Assembly (NCBI GenBank): GCA_029204045.2
Contig: CM055077.1
Coordinates: forward strand, 7,641,221-7,705,220
Length of the DNA stretch: 64,000 bases
Reading direction: 5' to 3'
From: Tillandsia leiboldiana
Taxonomy: Eukaryota > Streptophyta > Magnoliopsida > Poales > Bromeliaceae
A program made the translations under genes and the position numbers. Under the pieces are notes generated by a model. It was not told where the DNA came from, did no database searches, and saw only the letters and a program-made list of their open reading frames with translations. This document shows positions 32,122-43,248 of the stretch, in pieces (position 1 is the stretch's first letter; each line of letters begins with the position of its first letter).

Positions 32122-32482
32122 TTTATTTATAGGTTAGAAACCGTTGGAAGAGGATAAGAATCAAAAACTGACCTAATCTGGAATTTTCAGGGACGACGGT
32201 CCGGACTGGAATTGGCAGTCCGGACTGTCGTGGCTAAACAGACAATTTCCAGAAAAACATACGTTCGGGGTCCGGACTGAGATTCCACGGTCCGGACTGT
32301 TCATGCAATTCCTACAGAATTCACGTTCGGGGTCCGGACTGAAATACCACGGTCCGGACTGTTCATGCAATTCTTACAGAATTCACGTTCGGGGTCCGGA
32401 CTGTCATACCACGGTCCGGACTGAAATTGCGCACGAACTACCCTATGTTCGGGGTCCGGACTGTAGTGCCCGATCCGGATCC
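32122..32482 (-). promoter_or_regulatory. B 3' LTR promoter: GTCCGGAC palindrome pairs plus TATA
   Basis: Five palindrome pairs with centre spacing 19-20 bp. The core is GTCCGGAC instead of ATCCGGAT, except the last unit, which keeps GATCCGGATCC as in A and F. The TATA box follows in the minus direction. The same array is at 44061-44345 in the 5' LTR. Confidence 0.72.
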
Positions 32483-32707
32483 TGAACATGTAATATGTCC
32501 AGTTTTTGATTTTTATTCAATTAAAAAATCATCCAAGTGTTTCTACACTATAAGAAGTATTCGGATCATCAAAAATAATTAGTTAAACGTACCTGATCCT
32601 TTTGAATTCTTCTTTCTTGAGATTGAGGTAAATGATCCAAACTTCTTTATCTTCAATCTTCAAGACTTAACACTTTCATGAAATACGCCAAAACAAATTC
32701 CTTAACA

Positions 32708-33361
32708 ATCTCCCCCTTTGGCGGTTTCGTGACAAAACAGAGAATCCACTCAAGAAAATTCAAAAAGATATTTTTGTTGCTATCACCATACAACAAAAAT
32801 TTACATTTGAGAACCAGTAAATAAGTACATGAGATAAACTCCTAAAACAGACTCTAGACTTAGACATCTGTACTCTCTGCAAAAAGAAATCATTCTTGAC
32901 AAAAGAGATCGTTAGATACCTCAAGAATATTTAGCATTCAAAACCAAACAGAGATAGAGTTTATTCTTACCATGACATTTGTGAACTAAGATATGTATTA
33001 AGATCTCATAATCAGAAATAGACATATCTTCTAAGCAATAAAATCCAAATGTCACAGAACTTGTTAGTAATCAAACAACTTGTTAGTAATAATACATGCC
33101 CAAATAGTTAGTCAAATAGTTAGTCGAAGCATGCATGCAATCACAATACAAAACCAAAAGTTGCTTTGATACTTACCTTTCATAGTTCAAAGTTCATAGT
33201 TCTCTCAAACCATTGTTCCAATTGTTCTTATATCTCTCCCCCTTTTTGTCACTAAAGTTGCCAAAATTACAAAAATAATAAGGAGAGGTTAAAAGTTCAA
33301 CAATAAAAGGTAAGAACTAAAACTTAAAAACCTGCAAAAGATACTAAGAGCAAAATAAGGA
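32708..33361 (-). other. B 3' non-coding region with polypurine tracts
   Basis: The PPT AAAGGGGGAGAT (minus) is at 32708-32720, and a second copy (AAAAAGGGGGAGAG) at about 33234-33248. A third block (AGGGGGAGT) is at about 35153-35161. Number and placement match A. No coding sequence is seen. Confidence 0.7.
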
Positions 33362-33928
33362 TTAGTCAGAATCCTCGGAACTTGTACAGTTCAATTTGTT
33401 CAAAATCCCTTTAAGCATTCTTGATATTTTGGAACAATTCCTTTTCATCTCTCGAAGGTCAGCGGACATTATTTCTTGTTCTTCAGACATTTTCCTCTGT
33501 TCTCGTTGAATAGATAATATATCAGCTTCTGTGGAGTTTCTCCTGGAGGTAGAAGAAAGTTGTGTGAATGCTGACGGTGCATTTTGACCTTCATTCCATG
33601 GATGTTCTCTAGGCAGAGAGTGTGCTCTAGCGAGGGGTTCATTAATCTGAATTCCAGTGCCCCTCGAATTCTTTCGCCTAGAGTACTGCTTTGTTGTTGA
33701 AGAAGACTTCATCAGCTTTTTGTTCTTTAAATAGAACCTATCTTCGTCATCAACAGCTTGTTGTACTTCTTTACAAAATGTGCCCCAATCCTCTTCATCT
33801 TCTGATTCTGGCTCAGTTTGAGGAACATTCTTTGTTTCTTCTTGATTTGTTCCATATTTTTCCGTTTTAACAGATGCTCGAGTCCCTACTAACGCTACAA
33901 TGAGCACAATAATCCAAGCAAAAACCAT
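33362..33928 (-). CDS. B ORF3: third Sirevirus ORF
   Basis: The frame is open from the ATG at 33928 (188 residues); an in-frame ATG 27 nt upstream overlaps the splice acceptor and is not preferred. The N-terminus MVFAWIIVLIVALVGTRASV looks like a signal peptide or membrane anchor. Then come an acidic patch (EPESEDEEDW), a basic middle, the stretch GIQINEPLARAHSLP that matches A, and a Gln/Glu-rich heptad region ending CSKISRMLKGILNKL and an acidic tail. This C-terminus is the best conserved part across A, B and G. It is similar in position and layout to the env-like ORF of Sireviruses; no fusion peptide or receptor domain is seen. Function unknown. Confidence 0.65.
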   Translation of the reverse strand: MVFAWIIVLIVALVGTRASVKTEKYGTNQEETKNVPQTEPESEDEEDWGTFCKEVQQAVDDEDRFYLKNKKLMKSSSTTKQYSRRKNSRGTGIQINEPLARAHSLPREHPWNEGQNAPSAFTQLSSTSRRNSTEADILSIQREQRKMSEEQEIMSADLREMKRNCSKISRMLKGILNKLNCTSSEDSD

Positions 33929-33956
33929 CCTTGCTAGTGCGTTAGTCAAGAGCAAC

Positions 33957-34337
33957 CTGTGAGCAAGAACTCAAGAACACGAAAAATTGTTTATTTTCAA
34001 AAATTTGAAAAACTGTACCTAAACAATCATTATCGTGTAGAGAGACTAGGAATCAAATTAGTTTTGCAAAAATAATTTTAAAAATAGATCAATCCCATGA
34101 TTTTCAAAAATTCCTATTATATGCCCTAAAACCGAATTTTCAGAAATCAAAGCCTAAAAATCCGTTAATCAAGAGAATACCTAGCATATAATCAAAACTA
34201 ATCTATCCAGAGTTCTTATTTCAAAAGAAATTTGACCAAAAACCAATCTCAAACGAAAAAGTTACAAGATTTCCATCACGTTTTGAGCAAAATAGGAAAA
34301 ACTGTGAAAAACCGAGTTTTTGATCAAGAAGACTTAC
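33957..34337 (-). other. Predicted 5'-UTR intron upstream of B ORF3
   Basis: Donor CCAA|GTAAGT (minus) at 34337 and acceptor CTTGCTCACAG ending at 33957 give 381 nt. Position, donor and length match the intron predicted in A. Confidence 0.55.
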
Positions 34338-34453
34338 TTGGAATCGAAGAACCTGAGTTGAAAGGGCTCCAAATCAGTTGATTTCTAGAGAGAGAAGCTC
34401 TGGAGACTTTGGAACAAATGATTGTAGTAAAAAGAAATCAAAACCCTTTTGTT

Positions 34454-34566
34454 CTATATAAAACCCTAGCCGCGGTCCGGATCGGATCGTGAATTCAGTC
34501 CGGATCGGCTACCCGCAGGAAATTCCTGCGTTCGGGATCCGGATCGGATTGTCCAGTCCGGATCGG
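34454..34566 (-). promoter_or_regulatory. Internal promoter of B ahead of ORF3
   Basis: Two pairs of TCCGGA-centred palindromes (centre spacing 23 and 19 bp) at 34474-34566 are followed on the minus strand by TTTTATATAG (34463-34454). The half-sites mix the A-type (ATCCGGAT) and B-type (GTCCGG) forms. Layout matches 12184-12353 in A. Confidence 0.62.
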
Positions 34567-35009
34567 CTCCAAACTTTTTCTTCAGAAAAATTCCAAAAAA
34601 TTCTTGAAGATCCAGAAAAAGATTGTAAGCACTTATGCATGTCAACTTTAAATGGAAATCATCGTTTCATGTCAAGAGAAATAGATTATACTAAATCTAT
34701 CATTAATATCCAAATAATGAAACAGAAATTTATAAAAATTAAATCCCTTAAAGTTGAACAAGTTCAATTACATCTATCACGATCTTATGAGTAATGCCTT
34801 TATCAAATCATCAATTTGGTAAAGAAAATGAAATACCAAGATCAATAGATGTTTGAAATCCCAGATAATTTAGATAATATATCTAGTCAAATTATTGTAA
34901 AGAGTGGCTCTTTGAGCATCTTTCAATAAAATCCCCACCTTATACCAACCTTGGAATTTGACAGAGTCAAGTATTCCAAAAAGCATTTTATCTAATCAAC
35001 TTGAAAAAT

Positions 35010-35136
35010 CATGCTTGGTATACATGTGGTAGCTGCACACAGTACTCGGACGACCGAGGTGGTAGCTCTTTCCTCCATGTGGTGGTAGTTTTCACACTCC
35101 TCATTGGGATGTAACTCTTTCCACATCTTTTGAGCA
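35010..35136 (-). ncRNA. Conserved 127-nt non-coding block of Sirevirus B
   Basis: It differs from the A block (12799-12925) at one base. On the sense strand it is followed by the internal promoter and preceded by a PPT-like block, into which Cassandra-2 has inserted. Confidence 0.5.
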
Positions 35137-35166
35137 TAACAATTTTTATTTACTCCCCCTCAAATG

Positions 35167-35742
35167 TGTGACGCCCCACTTCCCAGGGGGTCACCCATCC
35201 TAGAACTACTCTAGCTCTAGCACGCTTAACTCTCATGTTCCTCTTGGATCTTGCTACCATCCAAAATGCTATAGCCGGGTTAGAGATTTAGTCCTATTAT
35301 ATCATTTATATAGAGGACTAATCCAAATTCCGGGGGTGTCACATTCTTCCCCCCTTTAAGCCCTGACGTCCACGTCAGGCTCAAGCACACTCACAAGCAC
35401 CAGGCGATGTGAGACTCGTCTCGCTAGCCTTAGCCGACCTTGTGAGGAGCTGCACTCCACTCACAACGGTCATTAGCCGGGGAGCCTCGCTCTACCTGCT
35501 ATATAACCCTGGCTCAGCCGAGACTCATCTCACATTTCCGGCTGGTGAATGGCTCTGATACCAATTGTGACGCCCCACTTCCCAGGGGGTCACCCATCCT
35601 AGAACTACTCTAGCTCTAGCACGCTTAACTCTCATGTTCCTCTTGGATCTTGCTACCATCCAAAATGCTATAACCGGGTTAGAGATTTAGTCCTATTATA
35701 TCATTTATATAGAGGACTAATCCAAATTCCGGGGGTGTCACA
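35167..35742 (-). mobile_element. Cassandra TRIM, copy 2
   Basis: A 576-bp TRIM with 177-bp LTRs (35167-35343, 35566-35742), a 222-bp internal region and target duplication AAATG (35162-35166, 35743-35747). The 5S-derived segments lie at about 35178-35232 and 35577-35631 (minus). The PBS TTGGTATCAGAG (minus) ends the internal region. The LTRs differ at about one position, so it is younger than copy 1. Confidence 0.93.
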
Positions 35743-36080
35743 AAATGTCTATCAATTATTTAAAATATAAAGTATTCAACCAAAAATTGATCTCAATTTC
35801 ATACTCGACTCAATTGTCAAATAAGATAAAAACTAAACCAAGAGATCATTTGAGAGAGAAATTGACTTTGATCAAAACAAAGATGACTTAATTGACATAA
35901 ATGATCATTGCATCAAAAGAATTATCATGATATCCAAAGCATAATAAGTTTCTAAATCAATGAAAGGATGCAATTAAAGTCAATAATACTAATGCTCAAT
36001 TAATGTTCTATGACTAAGCATAGATAATGAACAAAAACACAAAAACAAAACCTAACCTAAGCAATGATTTCAAAAAGGAA

Positions 36081-39000
36081 TTATTTCAAGGAAAGCATTC
36101 CAATTGCCTTACGCAAATGAATAAATCGTTTTTGATCCAAAGGTTTTGTTAAGATGTCAGCTAATTGATGTTCAGTTGAAATATAGGAAAGTTGAAGAAT
36201 ATTTGATTCAACTAGCACTCTTAGAAAATGATATCTAAGTTCAATGTGTTTTGTTCTTGAGTGCAACACAGGGTTTTTAGAAATGTTTATAGCACTAGTG
36301 TTGTCACAAAGAATCGTTACCGAAGTTGCTGAAATCCGGAAGTCGCTCAACACACTTTTCATCCAAATGAGTTGGGTTGAACAACTACCTGCTGAAATAT
36401 ATTCCGCTTCGGCAGTCGAGAGTGCAATGCAGTTTTGCTTTTTAGTATGCCATGCAACAAGGCAATGGCCAAGATAAAAACATGCACCACTCGTACTCTT
36501 CCGATCATCCACAGATCCTGCCCAATCGGCATCTGAATATCCTATAATATCAAGCGTTGTTCCCATAGGATACCAAATTCCGAAATTCAAAGTTCCTTTG
36601 ATGTACCGGATGATCCTCTTCACCGCTTTCAGGTGAACCTCCTTTGGTGCTGATTGATATCTCGCGCAAATCCCAACACTAAAGGATATATTCGGGCGAC
36701 TAGCCGTGAGATAGAGTAGACTTCCTATCATGCTGCGATAAAGCTTCTCGTCTACACTCTCACTAAGAGATTCACTTCCTAATCCCTTATTGCTAGTTCC
36801 CATAGGAGTCGGAAAATCTTTAGAGTTTTCTAAATCGAATTTCTTCACCAACTCCCTTGCATACTTGGATTGACACAAATGGATGCCATCATCATTTTGT
36901 TTCACTTGCAATCCAAGAAAGTATGTCAGTTCGCCCATCATTGACATCTCAAATTTGCTTTCCATGGTTTCAGCGAATTTAGAAGCATCATTGTCTCTAG
37001 TTGCACCAAATACAATGTCATCGACATAGATTTGTGCCACAATGAAATTATCCTGATAATGCTTCACAAAGAGAGTCCGGTCAACTCCCCCTCGAGTATA
37101 GCCCTTTTCTAATAGGTGCTTTGCCAACCTTTCGTACCACGCTCGCGGTGCTTGTTTTAGACCGTAAAGAGCTTTTTTCAAACGAAAAACATGGTTAGGT
37201 TGTTTACAGTCTACAAAACCTTTCGGTTGAGCCACATAAACTTCCTCGTTTAAAAACCCATTTAAAAACGCGCTCTTAACGTCCATTTGAAAGAGTTTGA
37301 TTTTAAAATGACAAGCAATAGCGAATAAAATACGAATTGACTCGAGTCTAGCTACTGGGGCGAACGTTTCATCAAAGTCTATACCTTCAATTTGAGAGTA
37401 GCCCTGAGCAACTAGGCGTGCTTTGTTCCTGATGATGGTACCATCCTCGTTTTTCTTATTCTTGAAAATCCATTTAGTACCAATCACGTTGTGTTGCTTC
37501 GGAGGCTTCGTTAATTCCCAGACTTTCTTTCGTTCGAACTGATGGAGCTCTTCCAGCATTGCTTCAATCCAGTAGTCATCCTGAAGAGCTTCATCGATGT
37601 TCTTTGGTTCTATCATGGAGACGTAGCATGCGACTCCACAAACCAACTGTCTCCGAGTTCTGACTCCTTCTTGTGGGTCTCCAATAATATTAGATTCCGG
37701 ATGATCCTTGGAGATGCGTAACGTTTGCGGTAATGGAGTAGTCGGAGGTACATGTGATAATTCCTGCACATTAGATAAACTTGAAGAACCATTAGATGCA
37801 TCAACTTTATCGAAAGAGTTATTACGAGAAAATGCATTTACAGGAGTATCATCATCTAGAGACATATCAAGGGTAGATTTATCAGATGTAAAATGGAAAG
37901 CTTCATCTACTTTAATATTTATAGATTCTATCATCGTTTTAGATTCCAAGTTAAATACCCGATATGCTCTACTATTTGTAGAATAACCCATGAAAATCCC
38001 TTCGTCACTTCGAGAGTCAAATTTTCCAAAATTTTCGCGGTCACGTAAAATGTAACAACGACTCTCAAAGATACGAAAATATTTGATATTAGGTTTTCTA
38101 CAAAACCACAGCTCATATGGTGTATTTAAAGTTCCCGGGCGCAAATACACTCGATTAATTTCATAGACGGCGGTGTTCACAGCTTCAGCCCAAAAATATA
38201 ACGGTAAATTCCGGCTATGAAGCATCACACGCGCCATCTCTTGAACAACCCTGTTTTCGCGCTCAACTACACCATTCTGCTGAGGTGTATAGGGTGCTGA
38301 GAATTCATGTTTTATGCCATTGGAAGTGCAAAAATCAATGAATTTAGAATTAATGAATTCTCCACCTCTATCATTTCGAATACGAACGATCTTTTCATTT
38401 CTTTCAATCATAATACGATGACAAATCTCATGAAAAGAGTCGAAAGTATCCGCTTTCTCTTTTAAAAAAGTTACCCATGAATACCTAGAGAAATCATCAA
38501 CCAAAAGAAAAATATACCATTTACCTCCCAAAGATGGTTGACGAGTCGGCCCCATTAAGTCCATGTGCAGTAATTCCAAGGGCCGTTTGGTACCAACGTG
38601 GTTCAAGTTCTTGTGTGCAGCCCTTGATTGTTTTCCCTTTTGACAACCACCACACACAATGTTTCCTTTAAATAAAAGTTTAGGAACCCCCTTAACCACG
38701 TCTTTATTTGAAACCATTGCTAGTTCTTTAAAATTGATGTGACCTAATCTTTCATGCCAAAGAGTTTCATTATCCAAAGAAACTAGGTTACATTTTTCAG
38801 AAATTTTGTTTGAAACAACATAGCAATTATTTTGAGATCTAACCCCTTTCAGAAAGAATACATGGTCCTTATCAGTTACAATACATTCTACTGAAGAAAA
38901 ATTAACTGAGAAACCATTGTCACAAAGTTGACTTATACTAATGAGGTTAGTCTTTAGGCCTTCAACAAATAAAACATTGTTCAAAACCGGGCCTTCTGGA

Positions 39001-39659
39001 ATAGCGATTGTTCCCTTTCCAACAATTTTGGAAGAACGACCGTCTCCGAAAACAACATGTCCTCCGGAGATTTTCTCTAAATTTTGAAAGCAGTTTTTGT
39101 CACCGGTCATGTGACGGGAACATCCACTATCCAGATACCAAGACGAGTTGTCATAAGCATGTAAAGAAGTATGAACAACAAGACAAGGGAAGATTTCACC
39201 TTTGCGCACCCAAACCTTTTTGGACTGCGTTGGCAATGATTGTGAAGTTATTCTTCTCGGTGAAAGCGTCTTGAATGATTCATCGCTTTTCCTTGACGTC
39301 GTCGTCTTGTTTGATGTACTACCAATGTTCTTTCCTTTTGAAAGATCCTTCTTTGATTTCCGGGGAGTGAACTTTTTGGTAGTTGTTGCAAGAGGCGCTT
39401 GAGTTGATCGTTTTGCTCCCATCTTGCAATTTCTTCTAATGTGCCCTGCATAACCACAACGAAAACATACCTTTGTTCTTGATGATCCCGAAGAGGGTGA
39501 GGTAGGGTTGTTGTCGTTGTATACTATAAATTCCGTCGTCGGAGGAGGAAATACCGACTGGGGCACAAAAACTGTTCCACTCGAACTAGGACTGTCTCCA
39601 GTTTGAGTGTATCCGAGGCCGAAGCGGTTTGTTTGACCAAGACCAAGCATTTTATCCAA
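36081..39659 (-). CDS. pol: B Pol polyprotein: knuckle, protease, integrase, RT, RNase H
   Basis: An uninterrupted 1,192-residue frame. Rough domains: second CCHC knuckle CFRCGYAGHIRRNC (65-78); protease with active-site YLDSGCSRHMTGD (Asp 177); integrase zinc domain (His 302, His 307, Cys 336, Cys 339); integrase core with Asp 367, Asp 430 and Glu 466, the DD35E spacing; RT with YVDD and QAPRAWYE (about 725-960); RNase H with SDADWAGS, STAEAEY and DNTSAI (about 1040-1180), ending in GMLSLK. All catalytic motifs I can check are present, making it the only potentially active Pol here. The ATG lies just after a stop that separates it from Gag, so expression in this copy is doubtful. Confidence 0.92.
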   Translation of the reverse strand: MDKMLGLGQTNRFGLGYTQTGDSPSSSGTVFVPQSVFPPPTTEFIVYNDNNPTSPSSGSSRTKVCFRCGYAGHIRRNCKMGAKRSTQAPLATTTKKFTPRKSKKDLSKGKNIGSTSNKTTTSRKSDESFKTLSPRRITSQSLPTQSKKVWVRKGEIFPCLVVHTSLHAYDNSSWYLDSGCSRHMTGDKNCFQNLEKISGGHVVFGDGRSSKIVGKGTIAIPEGPVLNNVLFVEGLKTNLISISQLCDNGFSVNFSSVECIVTDKDHVFFLKGVRSQNNCYVVSNKISEKCNLVSLDNETLWHERLGHINFKELAMVSNKDVVKGVPKLLFKGNIVCGGCQKGKQSRAAHKNLNHVGTKRPLELLHMDLMGPTRQPSLGGKWYIFLLVDDFSRYSWVTFLKEKADTFDSFHEICHRIMIERNEKIVRIRNDRGGEFINSKFIDFCTSNGIKHEFSAPYTPQQNGVVERENRVVQEMARVMLHSRNLPLYFWAEAVNTAVYEINRVYLRPGTLNTPYELWFCRKPNIKYFRIFESRCYILRDRENFGKFDSRSDEGIFMGYSTNSRAYRVFNLESKTMIESINIKVDEAFHFTSDKSTLDMSLDDDTPVNAFSRNNSFDKVDASNGSSSLSNVQELSHVPPTTPLPQTLRISKDHPESNIIGDPQEGVRTRRQLVCGVACYVSMIEPKNIDEALQDDYWIEAMLEELHQFERKKVWELTKPPKQHNVIGTKWIFKNKKNEDGTIIRNKARLVAQGYSQIEGIDFDETFAPVARLESIRILFAIACHFKIKLFQMDVKSAFLNGFLNEEVYVAQPKGFVDCKQPNHVFRLKKALYGLKQAPRAWYERLAKHLLEKGYTRGGVDRTLFVKHYQDNFIVAQIYVDDIVFGATRDNDASKFAETMESKFEMSMMGELTYFLGLQVKQNDDGIHLCQSKYARELVKKFDLENSKDFPTPMGTSNKGLGSESLSESVDEKLYRSMIGSLLYLTASRPNISFSVGICARYQSAPKEVHLKAVKRIIRYIKGTLNFGIWYPMGTTLDIIGYSDADWAGSVDDRKSTSGACFYLGHCLVAWHTKKQNCIALSTAEAEYISAGSCSTQLIWMKSVLSDFRISATSVTILCDNTSAINISKNPVLHSRTKHIELRYHFLRVLVESNILQLSYISTEHQLADILTKPLDQKRFIHLRKAIGMLSLK

Positions 39660-41197
39660 CTTGCTCCTTCCAGAAGAAAATCACTTTAAATCATCCTTGA
39701 GTTGGAAAATGGTCTTTGTCATCTCCATTTTTTCTTATCGGGCCTCGGTGTAGAGCTTCAAGAAGTACCCAACTTTATCAATCATTGTTACATGTACCTT
39801 CTCGAAATGCTCATTTTTCTCTTGAAGTGAAGCATTTGCTTTTATCAGATTATCCCTTTCCACTTCAAGACCGGTCGAGAGAGAAGTTGCCCTTTTTACT
39901 TCTTCGAGATCCTGCAATCTCCCTCTCAACCCCTTGTTTTGCTTAGCCAGTTTCTTTGAATCCCTCAAAAGTCTATGGTAGGCTAGAGCAAAATCTTCAC
40001 CTTCAGAGTTACTCGATTCATCATCCGTTGCAGTTTTTTCAACCTGGGAGGAGTTGGACAATGAATCAGATGTACTTGCCATTAAGCACATGAAGGGTGA
40101 AGATGTGGACGCGTGGAACGCCGTTGCGTTATTCTCTTCATCACTTGAAGATGACTCATTTGACGTTGAGGTGTCATCCCAAGTGACGGCTTGCATCGCT
40201 TTCTTCTTTGACGGATTCTTATTGGACACTCCGTTGAGATATGGCCGTACCCTCGGCACTTGAAGCATTGGACTTGTCCTTCTGAGCTTTTCTTATCATT
40301 TGAAAAACTTTCTTGCTTTCTTGACTTTTGGCTTGAAAAACCTTTGCCTTTCTTCGACTTTACGAAGGATGGAGTTTTACTTGAATTACCCCTTCGAAAG
40401 TTTCGGCGAAATTTTCTTGTCAAGAGAGCAAGCTGTTTCTCAAAGTCCTCCATAGATAGGTTCTCGTCATCGTCTGAGGAGGATGAATCCGCGTCTTCTT
40501 CTTTTGTTGTTTTCAACGCAAAACCTGAAGACTTAGAAGTAGATGCTTTTCCAGAAGAATAGTTAGTAGGAAATGTCATTTCATATGTTTGTAATGAACC
40601 AACTAATTCTTCTACACGGATTTCGTCCGGGTGTTTAATAGTTTCAATGGCCGTAACCTTGGAACGAAATCTTTCAGGAAGAGTTCTTAAGATCTTTCTT
40701 ACAATTTTAAATTCTGAATTTTTCTCTCCCAAGTTAGCACATGTGTTCACGATGTCTTGCAATCGTGTATAGTAATCTGTGAAAGATTCATTTTCTGCCA
40801 TGAAAATAGAGTCAAATCTGCTCGTAAGCATTTGCAGCTTTTGAATCTTCACAAGGTTAGTTCCCTCATGTGTAACTTGAAGAACATCCCAGATTTCTTT
40901 CGCAGTCTCACATGCCGAGACGCGAGAGAATTCCGTTTGTGACAAGGCATTAAATAAAGCGTTAATTCCTTTGCCATTGTAAAAAGATAAGTCTATCTCT
41001 TCCTTGGTCCATTTCGACCTAGGTTTGATGGTGTGAACATCAACAATAACTTCAGTTGGATTTGACCATCCTAACTCGATAGATTGCCACACCCGTTCGT
41101 CGATGGAAATAAGAAATGCTTTCATCCGTACTTTCCAGTAGGCATAATTTGTTTCATCGAAAAATGGGGGTCTGTTGATGTTTCCACCTTCAGCCAT
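39660..41197 (-). pseudogene. gag: B Gag (frameshifted), first tandem copy
   Basis: Gag starts MAEGGNINRPPFFDETNYAY at 41197; the other two copies and A have GTNYAY. The frame runs through an acidic Ser/Asp patch and knuckle CFKCRGYGHISTEC, then shifts near 40225-40235, where one G present in A and G is missing. The coiled-coil part continues in another frame at about 40230-39735. Stops occur at about 39737 and just before the Pol ATG. The upstream 300 residues are inside the tandem repeat unit. Confidence 0.85.
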
Positions 41198-41255
41198 TGT
41201 TTACAACCCTATTCCCGCTCTGATACCAATTGTTGGGTTATGTTAAAATATGAAT

Positions 41256-42206
41256 CTAAATAGGGGAAAAACCACCAAGAAAAGCTCCTTCTGAGCTTTT
41301 CTTATCATTTGAAAAACTTTCTTGCTTTCTTGACTTTTGGCTTGAAAAACCTTTGCCTTTCTTCGACTTTACGAAGGATGGAGTTTTACTTGAATTACCC
41401 CTTCGAAAGTTTCGGCGAAATTTTCTTGTCAAGAGAGCAAGCTGTTTCTCAAAGTCCTCCATAGATAGGTTCTCGTCATCGTCTGAGGAGGATGAATCCG
41501 CGTCTTCTTCTTTTGTTGTTTTCAACGCAAAACCTGAAGACTTAGAAGTAGATGCTTTTCCAGAAGAATAGTTAGTAGGAAATGTCACTTCATATGTTTG
41601 TAATGAACCAACTAATTCTTCTACACGGATTTCGTCCGGGTGTTTAATAGTTTCAATGGCCGTAACCTTGGAACGAAATCTTTCAGGAAGAGTTCTTAAG
41701 ATCTTTCTTACAATTTTAAATTCTGAATTTTTCTCTCCCAAGTTAGCACATGTGTTCACGATGTCTTGCAATCGTGTATAGTAATCTGTGAAAGATTCAT
41801 TTTCTGCCATGAAAATAGAGTCAAATCTGCTCGTAAGCATTTGCAGCTTTTGAATCTTCACAAGGTTAGTTCCCTCATGTGTAACTTGAAGAACATCCCA
41901 GATTTCTTTCGCAGTCTCACATGCCGAGACGCGAGAGAATTTCGTTTGTGACAAGGCATTAAATAAAGCGTTAATTCCTTTGCCATTGTAAAAAGATAAG
42001 TCTATCTCTTCCTTGGTCCATTTCGACCTAGGTTTGATGGTGTGAACATCAACAATAACTTCAGTTGGATTTGACCATCCTAACTCGATAGATTGCCACA
42101 CCCGTTCGTCGATGGAAATAAGAAATGCTTTCATCCGTACTTTCCAGTAGGCATAATTTGTTCCATCGAAAAATGGGGGTCTGTTGATGTTTCCACCTTC
42201 AGCCAT
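41256..42206 (-). pseudogene. gag: B truncated Gag, second tandem copy
   Basis: An open 316-residue frame: the Gag N-domain, acidic patch and basic linker up to SSEG, then a junk tail AFLGGFSPI encoded by the duplicated LTR end. It lacks the CCHC knuckle and coiled coil. It is preceded by its own PBS and leader but has no promoter of its own beyond the LTR. Confidence 0.85.
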
Positions 42207-42264
42207 TGTTTACAACCCTATTCCCGCTCTGATACCAATTGTTGGGTTATGTTAAAATATGGAT

Positions 42265-43215
42265 CTAAATAGGGGAAAAACCACCAAGAAAAGCTCCTTC
42301 TGAGCTTTTCTTATCATTTGAAAAACTTTCTTGCTTTCTTGACTTTTGGCTTGAAAAACCTTTGCCTTTCTTCGACTTTACGAAGGATGGAGTTTTACTT
42401 GAATTACCCCTTCGAAAGTTTCGGCAAAATTTTCTTGTCAAGAGAGCAAGCTGTTTCTCAAAGTCCTCCATAGATAGGTTCTCGTCATCGTCTGAGGAGG
42501 ATGAATCCGCGTCTTCTTCTTTTGTTGTTTTCAACGCAAAACCTGAAGACTTAGAAGTAGATGCTTTTCCAGAAGAATAGTTAGTAGGAAATGTCATTTC
42601 ATATGTTTGTAATGAACCAACTAATTCTTCTACACGGATTTCGTCCGGGTGTTTAATAGTTTCAATGGCCGTAACCTTGGAACGAAATCTTTCAGGAAGA
42701 GTTCTTAAGATCTTTCTTACAATTTTAAATTCTGAATTTTTCTCTCCCAAGTTAGCACATGTGTTCACGATGTCTTGCAATCGTGTATAGTAATCTGTGA
42801 AAGATTCATTTTCTGCCATGAAAATAGAGTCAAATCTGCTCGTAAGCATTTGCAGCTTTTGAATCTTCACAAGGTTAGTTCCCTCATGTGTAACTTGAAG
42901 AACATCCCAGATTTCTTTCGCAGTCTCACATGCCGAGACGCGAGAGAATTCCGTTTGTGACAAGGCATTAAATAAAGCGTTAATTCCTTTGCCATTGTAA
43001 AAAGATAAGTCTATCTCTTCCTTGGTCCATTTCGACCTAGGTTTGATGGTGTGAACATCAACAATAACTTCAGTTGGATTTGACCATCCTAACTCGATAG
43101 ATTGCCACACCCGTTCGTCGATGGAAATAAGAAATGCTTTCATCCGTACTTTCCAGTAGGCATAATTTGTTCCATCGAAAAATGGGGGTCTGTTGATGTT
43201 TCCACCTTCAGCCAT
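42265..43215 (-). pseudogene. gag: B truncated Gag, third tandem copy next to the 5' LTR
   Basis: Same 316-residue layout as the second copy. One residue in the basic part reads FCRNFRRG instead of FRRNFRRG. Being closest to the LTR promoter, it is the copy most likely to be translated, giving a Gag without its nucleic-acid-binding knuckle. Confidence 0.85.
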
Positions 43216-43234
43216 TGTTTACAACCCTATTCCC

Positions 43235-43246
43235 GCTCTGATACCA
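43235..43246 (-). promoter_or_regulatory. B primer binding site (LTR-proximal)
   Basis: The minus strand reads TGGTATCAGAGC, a 12-nt match to the initiator tRNA-Met primer site, 2 nt after the LTR end. Two further copies are in the tandem units. Confidence 0.92.
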
Positions 43247-43248
43247 AT

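Larger units (their letters stand above)
31386..32707 (-). repeat. B 3' LTR
   Basis: Minus strand: starts TGTTAAGG, ends ACCCAACA. It has palindrome pairs with the core GTCCGGAC (32198-32482), a TATA box (TATAAATAAAC, minus, about 32132-32122) and the hairpin array (31690-31868). Confidence 0.95.
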
